Shown here: one piece after another, positions 59,641 to 64,000 of the stretch
How positions within the stretch are numbered: position 1 is the stretch's first letter
How the letters are laid out: every line of letters starts with the position of its first letter
NCBI GenBank assembly: GCA_004802705.1
Contig: SGPL01000089.1
Span: 1-64,000, forward strand
Source of the DNA: Bondarzewia mesenterica
Lineage: Eukaryota; Basidiomycota; Agaricomycetes; Russulales; Bondarzewiaceae
DNA: 64,000 nt
Direction of reading: 5' to 3'
Notes under the pieces: generated by a model
What the model saw: the letters and a program-made list of their open reading frames with translations, nothing else
The model's database searches: none
What the model was told of the DNA's origin: nothing
Translations under genes and position numbers: made by a program

Positions 59641-61843
59641 ATGAAGGCCTTAAGAAAGTCTCTCAATGCAAGCAAGGACACCCATCATCATCAAATATCC
59701 ACTCCCCTTCCTTCCGTGTCAAAACCTTCCACCGCCGTCATTCCTCCTCAGAAGGTCATTCGAGCACTCACGTCCTATCGTTCCAGCGCACCCCAGGAGC
59801 TCTCTTTTCAAAAGGGCGACTTTTTCTACGTCATTCGCGATGTTGATCATCAGGGTACTTGGTTTGAGGCTCACAATCCCATGACGGGGGCTAGAGGGCT
59901 GGTCCCTAAGGCCATGTTCGAGGAGTTCGCCAAGGGGGCTGCTCCGTGAGTCCTCTCTCATCCTGGTTTCTACGCGTGTCTCACACTACGAACTTGCATG
60001 TGCATATAGCTCTGCCCGGAACTCCCAGGCGCTACCTTCTGCGCCAATCAGATCTCCTTCCCTTCGATCCCCCAAAACCCAAGTCTATTACGCAGTAGTG
60101 ATGCACGACTTTGTCGCCGAGCGTACAGATGAGCTTGATGCCAAGGCTGGAGACCCTATTTCTGTTGTCGCACAATCCAATCGGGAGTGGTTCGTGGCAA
60201 AACCCATTGGCAGATTGGGAAAGCCAGGCCTCATTCCAGTATCTTTCGTGCAAGTTCGCGATCCCTCATCAAACCAACCTATTGAAGACGTGGGCAAGCT
60301 GATTGATGGTGGCGGCCTTCCCCGCGTGGAGGAGTGGAAGAAGCAGATGCTCAACTACAAGGCTACCAGCATTGCTCTGGGTATCCTCGATGACGCCTAC
60401 CCTCCTTCACCTGTCACCAACAGTCCGTTCGCGCCTCCAGGCTCTATCCCTACCCCCCCAGCTTCTGCCTTCGCAGTCGAGCCCTCCATCGCCGTCCAGC
60501 AACCATCTCCCCTTCCAGAGCAAGAGCAACAGCCTCTTGATCGCCCGCAAACTCCGGACGAAATGCCCGAAGGTCTTCTCCTTTCTGCGGACGTCGTTTC
60601 ATTTCACTTTGAAATGAACGAGTACTGGTTCCGTGTGCGTGCCCTGTACCAACCGTACGATCCTTCGGGATCGAGTTCTCTCCCGCCAGCCAGGGATCTG
60701 GTTCTTTTCCGTGCCTACAACGACTTCTTCGAGTACCAAACCGCCCTTCTTGAGACCTTTCCTGGGGAAGCTGGCAGGGAGAAGCCCCATCCCAGAATTT
60801 TGCCTTATATGCCTGGTCCAACGGACGACGTCAACGACCAGCTTTCCGCCACAAGGCGAGAGGAGCTGAACGACTATATCAAGTCTTTGTGTCGCTTGAA
60901 TCGGACAACGGCTCGGTACATCATTGAGCACCACCTGACTCGCGCTTTCCTCGCTCTCAAGCCAGGAGATGTTGAAAACGAGGTCGAACCTCAATACGAA
61001 CAGATGGAGGCCCTGGGCTGGTATGAACCTGAGGAAGAGCCGGTGATTGTGGCATACACTGACACGTCTGTGATGCGACCCGTCGATGATGTTCAGCAGG
61101 ACTTGGGCAATCTGAAAATCCATTCCAACGGAGGGCCTCATGCAGACAGCGATGGCTCTGATTACGGGGACGAGCCGGAGTCCAAGTCGTACGGTTCAAA
61201 GAAGCCACCCAATGGAAAGCCCGCTGGTTTGCAGAAGTTGGCACGACAGTCAAATGGCAATCAAGGTCAATTTGACCGTGGCCACGAGCGTCACGGCTCA
61301 ACCTCATCAGTACCTCGCGGTTCAACTCCAGAATCACAGAACCGTTTGCGTGGTCATGCACCGTCCCATTCTTACTCAAACAGCCTCTCCCCGCTTGATA
61401 CGGACCCATATCGGAACAGTTCCTCCCGTTCGTCCACATCATCTTCCTCCCGTTGGCCAGACAACTCACGCTCATCTCGCACCACTCAAGCTACCTCTCC
61501 CACCTCGCAATCGCACTCATCAGTTGCCGGATCGTCTCGGTCTCACTCGCTGGTCTCGCCGAATAATCCACCGATATCGGCGAACAACCCGCAGACAGCT
61601 TTCATCAAGATTAAAATCTTTGACCGTGTCTCGGACGACCTGATCGCCATCCGCGTACATCCCCGTGTGACGCACGAGCAACTGATGGACAAGGTACAAT
61701 CGCGGCTTGGCGGCAAGGTTGCGAGGCTGTCGTACCGTGAGAGCATCGAAGGTCGTGGCGAGGACTTTGTGGCGATCGAACAGGACACGGACTTGCGACT
61801 TTGGTTGGAGAGCACAGAGAAACATGTCCTATACGCCGACTAA
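59641..61843 (+). CDS. BEM1: Polarity scaffold BEM1/Scd2 (SH3-SH3-PX-PB1)
   Basis: A scaffold that brings Cdc42, its GEF Cdc24 and PAK kinase together at sites of polar growth. Two exons (59641-59945 and 60010-61843) encode about 712 residues. SH3-1 is KVIRALTSYRSSAPQELSFQKGDFFYVI...WFEA...GLVPKAMFEEF (residues about 40-100). SH3-2 is YAVVMHDFVAERTDELDAKAGDPISVVAQSNREWFVAKPIGRLGKPGLIPVSFV (about 145-200). The PX domain spans VSFHFEMNEYWFRVRALY to HHLTRAFLAL (about 300-415), with the FRAYNDFFEYQ and LPYMPGP elements. A Ser-rich linker precedes the C-terminal PB1 domain (FIKIKIFDRVSDDLIAIRV to LWLESTEKHVLYAD, from about residue 635), which carries the basic cluster for Cdc24 binding. The frame is intact. 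Confidence 0.97.
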
Positions 61844-62476
61844 ACCAAGGAAGTGCTCAGCTAATGACGTTCCCAACAAGATAGGATTCCGCCTGGTCAG
61901 GATGTGGGTAACGTTGTCTGTCGCAGACATGTCCAAATACCTTGAACTCGCTGCCGGTCATGTTTTCAACATGATGTTTTGGATATCTTCCGAATTTCTT
62001 TATTATGTTTTCCGTCTTCGTCTTCACTTGTTCCTCTATGTACGTTTTCTTTTTGGCCCTGCATCAGTTTGCAGGCTTAAATTTATCTTTCTTCGATTTC
62101 CCTCGTCTCTTTCCTGAACTTTACAGCCTGCGTTTCGTTCGTACTACTACTGGCACACTGTACGCTTCCCCACGGATCCCGTCCGCGCTGCCGCTTCTGA
62201 TATGATTGTTAACCGTGCTATGAGCGTGTAATTTAATTATACGTGTAATGATGAAATGTGTGTATCCAAATGTACCGTTCGATGGCGCTGTGGTCGCTGT
62301 GCATACGTTTACCAGTCCAATAACGTAACAATATTGGAACCTTCGTTTGGCCAGTTGTTCTGCTCGGCTCCGAGCAGCTCCGAGCGGTGGTTCTGCACGT
62401 GGCGAATCGGCCTCACGTGGATGATATGTCGGGAACCCGGTGCGACAAACTGGCACAAATACGTCTCCCGCACAAT
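61844..62476. other. Intergenic, BEM1 3' side and NDUFA12 promoter
   Basis: AT- and T-rich 3' flank of BEM1 followed by the promoter of the complex I gene. No other gene seen. Confidence 0.5.
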
Positions 62477-63157
62477 CATGCCCTCCCTAGCGCGTTACAT
62501 TCGAGGCATTCGGCAGGTCGGGGTGAAGGAATGGTGGCATCAGATGCAGAATATCGGTGATGTGAAGGCGGGAACGTTCGTTGGGAAGGATCAGTGCGCA
62601 CACCGCCCCTTTGCACTTGCAGTCGCTGAAATGCTGATTGCGGTCGCGAATGCAGGTTTGGGAACCGTTACTTTGAGAATTTGAACCCGGAGCAGGAGGT
62701 TCCAGGTACGTGTTGCATTTTCTCGGCGCTTTGTCTGCCATATCGACAGTGGAACTCCAATAGGCCGTCATCGTTGGGTCGATTTTGCTCAGGTGCGAGG
62801 CTTTGCATTGGCACGCTGTCGGCGACGCGCAAGTCTTCTGACACTTTGTGCTAACCGGTAATAGCATGACAACAACGCCACCCAAGTGCCGGCTGAATGG
62901 CATTCCTGGCTGTCGCACATTCGCAAGGAACCGCCACCAGAGGATAAGATCATGCAGGCGGTGTCGCCGCCTTGGAAGGCTGTAGGTTCACTCTTTGGGT
63001 TCATGCTCCGCTCTAGGTTTGACGGGACCCGTTCGTTACTTCTTTGTAGCCCTGGGTAGAGAACTTGACGGGCACGAGGGGCGCATACCGTCCTTACAAT
63101 ACTGCGAAGCCCAAGATCGAAGCATGGCAGCCGAAGGTTCTCACCCGCGGTTCATGA
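62477..63157 (+). CDS. NDUFA12: NADH:ubiquinone oxidoreductase subunit NDUFA12 (B17.2)
   Basis: A small accessory subunit of mitochondrial complex I, added during assembly of the N-module. Five exons, each short, join to about 140 residues. MPSLARYIRGIRQVGVKEWWHQMQ then GDVKAGTFVGKDQ is exon 1. Next comes FGNRYFENLNPEQEVPG, then RHRWVDFAQ, then HDNNATQVPAEWHSWLSHIRKEPPPEDKIMQAVSPPWKA, and finally PWVENLTGTRGAYRPYNTAKPKIEAWQPKVLTRGS. These match the family's conserved core (GDVKAGTFVG, RHRWVDFA, EWHSWLHHI, ENLTGT) in order. The stop at 63155-63157 lies 89 bp from the end of the convergent L-2-hydroxyglutarate dehydrogenase gene. Confidence 0.95.
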
Positions 63158-63246
63158 TTTCATGCACCCGTCGTAGATTAAGATGTACTGTATCACACTT
63201 ATGCGGGGTTTCTCGCATGAATGGAAGGTATATCACTATATATGCT

Positions 63247-64000
63247 CTAGCGCAGATGTTCGCCCGTTCCGACCAGCCTATCCTCCACGACCATTTCCGC
63301 GATGGCCAGACTCGCCGTCAAACCCGGACTCTCAATTCCCAGCAAATTGATCATCGGTGCTCCTTGGCTCTTTCCCTTGTGCGACCGTAAGAAATCACTG
63401 GTGTGGTCCGTCCGTAACACGAAATCTTCAAACCCTCCCCCTGGCGGTGCGAGCTTCGGTCTGATCCCAACGTAATCCGGTTGCAATCCATCCATCTCCA
63501 CATCGGGAAGATACCTCGTCACAGCCTCGTGCATGAGTTTGATCCTCGACTCGTCCGGCACTAGATGCCTCATCCAGAAATCTGCATCCGACTCCTCGTT
63601 GGAAGGGGGTGAGATCCATTCTAAATCTGGCCCAAACCGCACTTTGCCTTGTAAGTCCAGCGTGAGATGTGTGCCCAACGAATGGAACGAATGCTTCTCT
63701 TTGCCAGCAGACGAAGGTGCGTCGGGGCACGGATAGATCAGGTGCGAGACCCGCGAGATCCCGCTGCCGCTATAGGACGCGTACGAGCCGCGCGCGAAGT
63801 ACATCGGTATCTTCTTCTGCTCGTCCAGCAACGAATTGAGTATGAGCGTGCCGGAGAGCCCGGAAGCGTTGATCAGCACGCGGGCCAGCATCGCGTCGCC
63901 GTCCTGCGCATCACCTGTGACGGCCTGTACAACCCAGCCGTCCTCTCCGTTTTCAGCGTACGGGTCGACGCGCACGGCGCGTGTAGAATACGCCAGCGCG
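63247..64000 (-). CDS. L2HGDH: L-2-hydroxyglutarate dehydrogenase, 3' part only
   Basis: A mitochondrial FAD-dependent enzyme of the DAO-like fold that oxidises the by-product L-2-hydroxyglutarate to 2-oxoglutarate. Only the C-terminal 250 or so residues are in the window, as one open exon running off the right edge. Visible motifs are LINASGLSGTLILNSL, PMYFARGSYASYSG (the KGxY-like segment), HLIYPCPDAP, LGTHLTLDLQGKVRFGPDLEW (typical of this subfamily), LQPDYVGIRPKLAPPGGGFEDFVLR and the FAD-contacting end NLLGIESPGLTASLAIAEMV. The stop is at 63247-63249. The N-terminal FAD-binding GxGxxG part is outside the window. Confidence 0.92.
   Translation of the reverse strand, partial: ALAYSTRAVRVDPYAENGEDGWVVQAVTGDAQDGDAMLARVLINASGLSGTLILNSLLDEQKKIPMYFARGSYASYSGSGISRVSHLIYPCPDAPSSAGKEKHSFHSLGTHLTLDLQGKVRFGPDLEWISPPSNEESDADFWMRHLVPDESRIKLMHEAVTRYLPDVEMDGLQPDYVGIRPKLAPPGGGFEDFVLRTDHTSDFLRSHKGKSQGAPMINLLGIESPGLTASLAIAEMVVEDRLVGTGEHLR

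Noticed and set aside
1..64000. Transposable elements, CRISPR arrays, rRNA genes
   Set aside because: No reverse transcriptase, transposase or integrase motifs, no long terminal or inverted repeats and no spaced repeat arrays were seen by reading; a repeat search could still find short relics.

Overview
The window is nuclear DNA from a filamentous basidiomycete, most likely an Agaricomycete. The evidence is the dense, short (about 45-70 nt) GT-AG introns in nearly every gene, tight gene packing on both strands, and gene families typical of the group: a CYP505 P450-reductase fusion, a DUF6534 membrane protein, a cyclopropane-fatty-acid synthase and a Zn-free L12m/NDUFA12 set of ordinary eukaryotic housekeeping genes. 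I saw no transposon, rRNA, tRNA or CRISPR array. Gene models below were built by hand-splicing; domain calls come from recognising family motifs, not from searches.

Layout. 0.7-5.4 kb: a PtaB/LIM-domain-binding transcription cofactor (-) diverges from IMP3 (+), a U3 snoRNP protein. 6.3-12.5 kb: a kinesin-3 (Unc104/KIF1 type, +) whose last exon carries a one-base frame break. 13.1-18.3 kb: an OLE1 delta-9 acyl-CoA desaturase (-) is head to head with a cyclopropane-fatty-acid synthase (+), sharing a 1.2-kb promoter region; one enzyme makes the double bond, the other family cyclopropanates double bonds. 20.3-26.1 kb: ARL2 GTPase (-) and eIF5B (+), divergent across 334 bp. 27.7-37.7 kb: two tandem CYP505 fatty-acid hydroxylase genes, the first intact, the second a full-length pseudogene with nonsense codons, frameshifts and a lost start. 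37.8-42.8 kb: TTI2 (two apparent one-base frame breaks) and the CDC14 phosphatase. 43.4-48.2 kb: HEM12 (-), SHG1/BOD1 COMPASS subunit (+), DUF6534 membrane protein (-). 50.1-52.4 kb: a microsomal P450 (-). 53.6-57.9 kb: mitochondrial ribosomal protein bL12m (+) and NOT3/NOT5 of CCR4-NOT (-), convergent. 58.6-58.9 kb: a broken 5' fragment of a SNU66/SART-1 gene. 59.6-64 kb: BEM1 scaffold (+), NDUFA12 of complex I (+) and the 3' end of L-2-hydroxyglutarate dehydrogenase (-), which runs off the window.

Most of the window is conserved housekeeping. The accessory parts are the lipid-modifying block (OLE1, CFA synthase, CYP505 pair), the stand-alone P450, and gene-poor stretches at 18.3-20.3, 26.1-27.7, 32.0-33.4, 48.2-50.1 and 57.9-59.6 kb. 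The points most worth checking are the desaturase/cyclopropane-synthase divergent pair, the decaying CYP505 copy, the SNU66 fragment, several 7-12 nt microexons, and three single-base frame breaks in otherwise well-conserved genes, which look more like assembly indels than real mutations.
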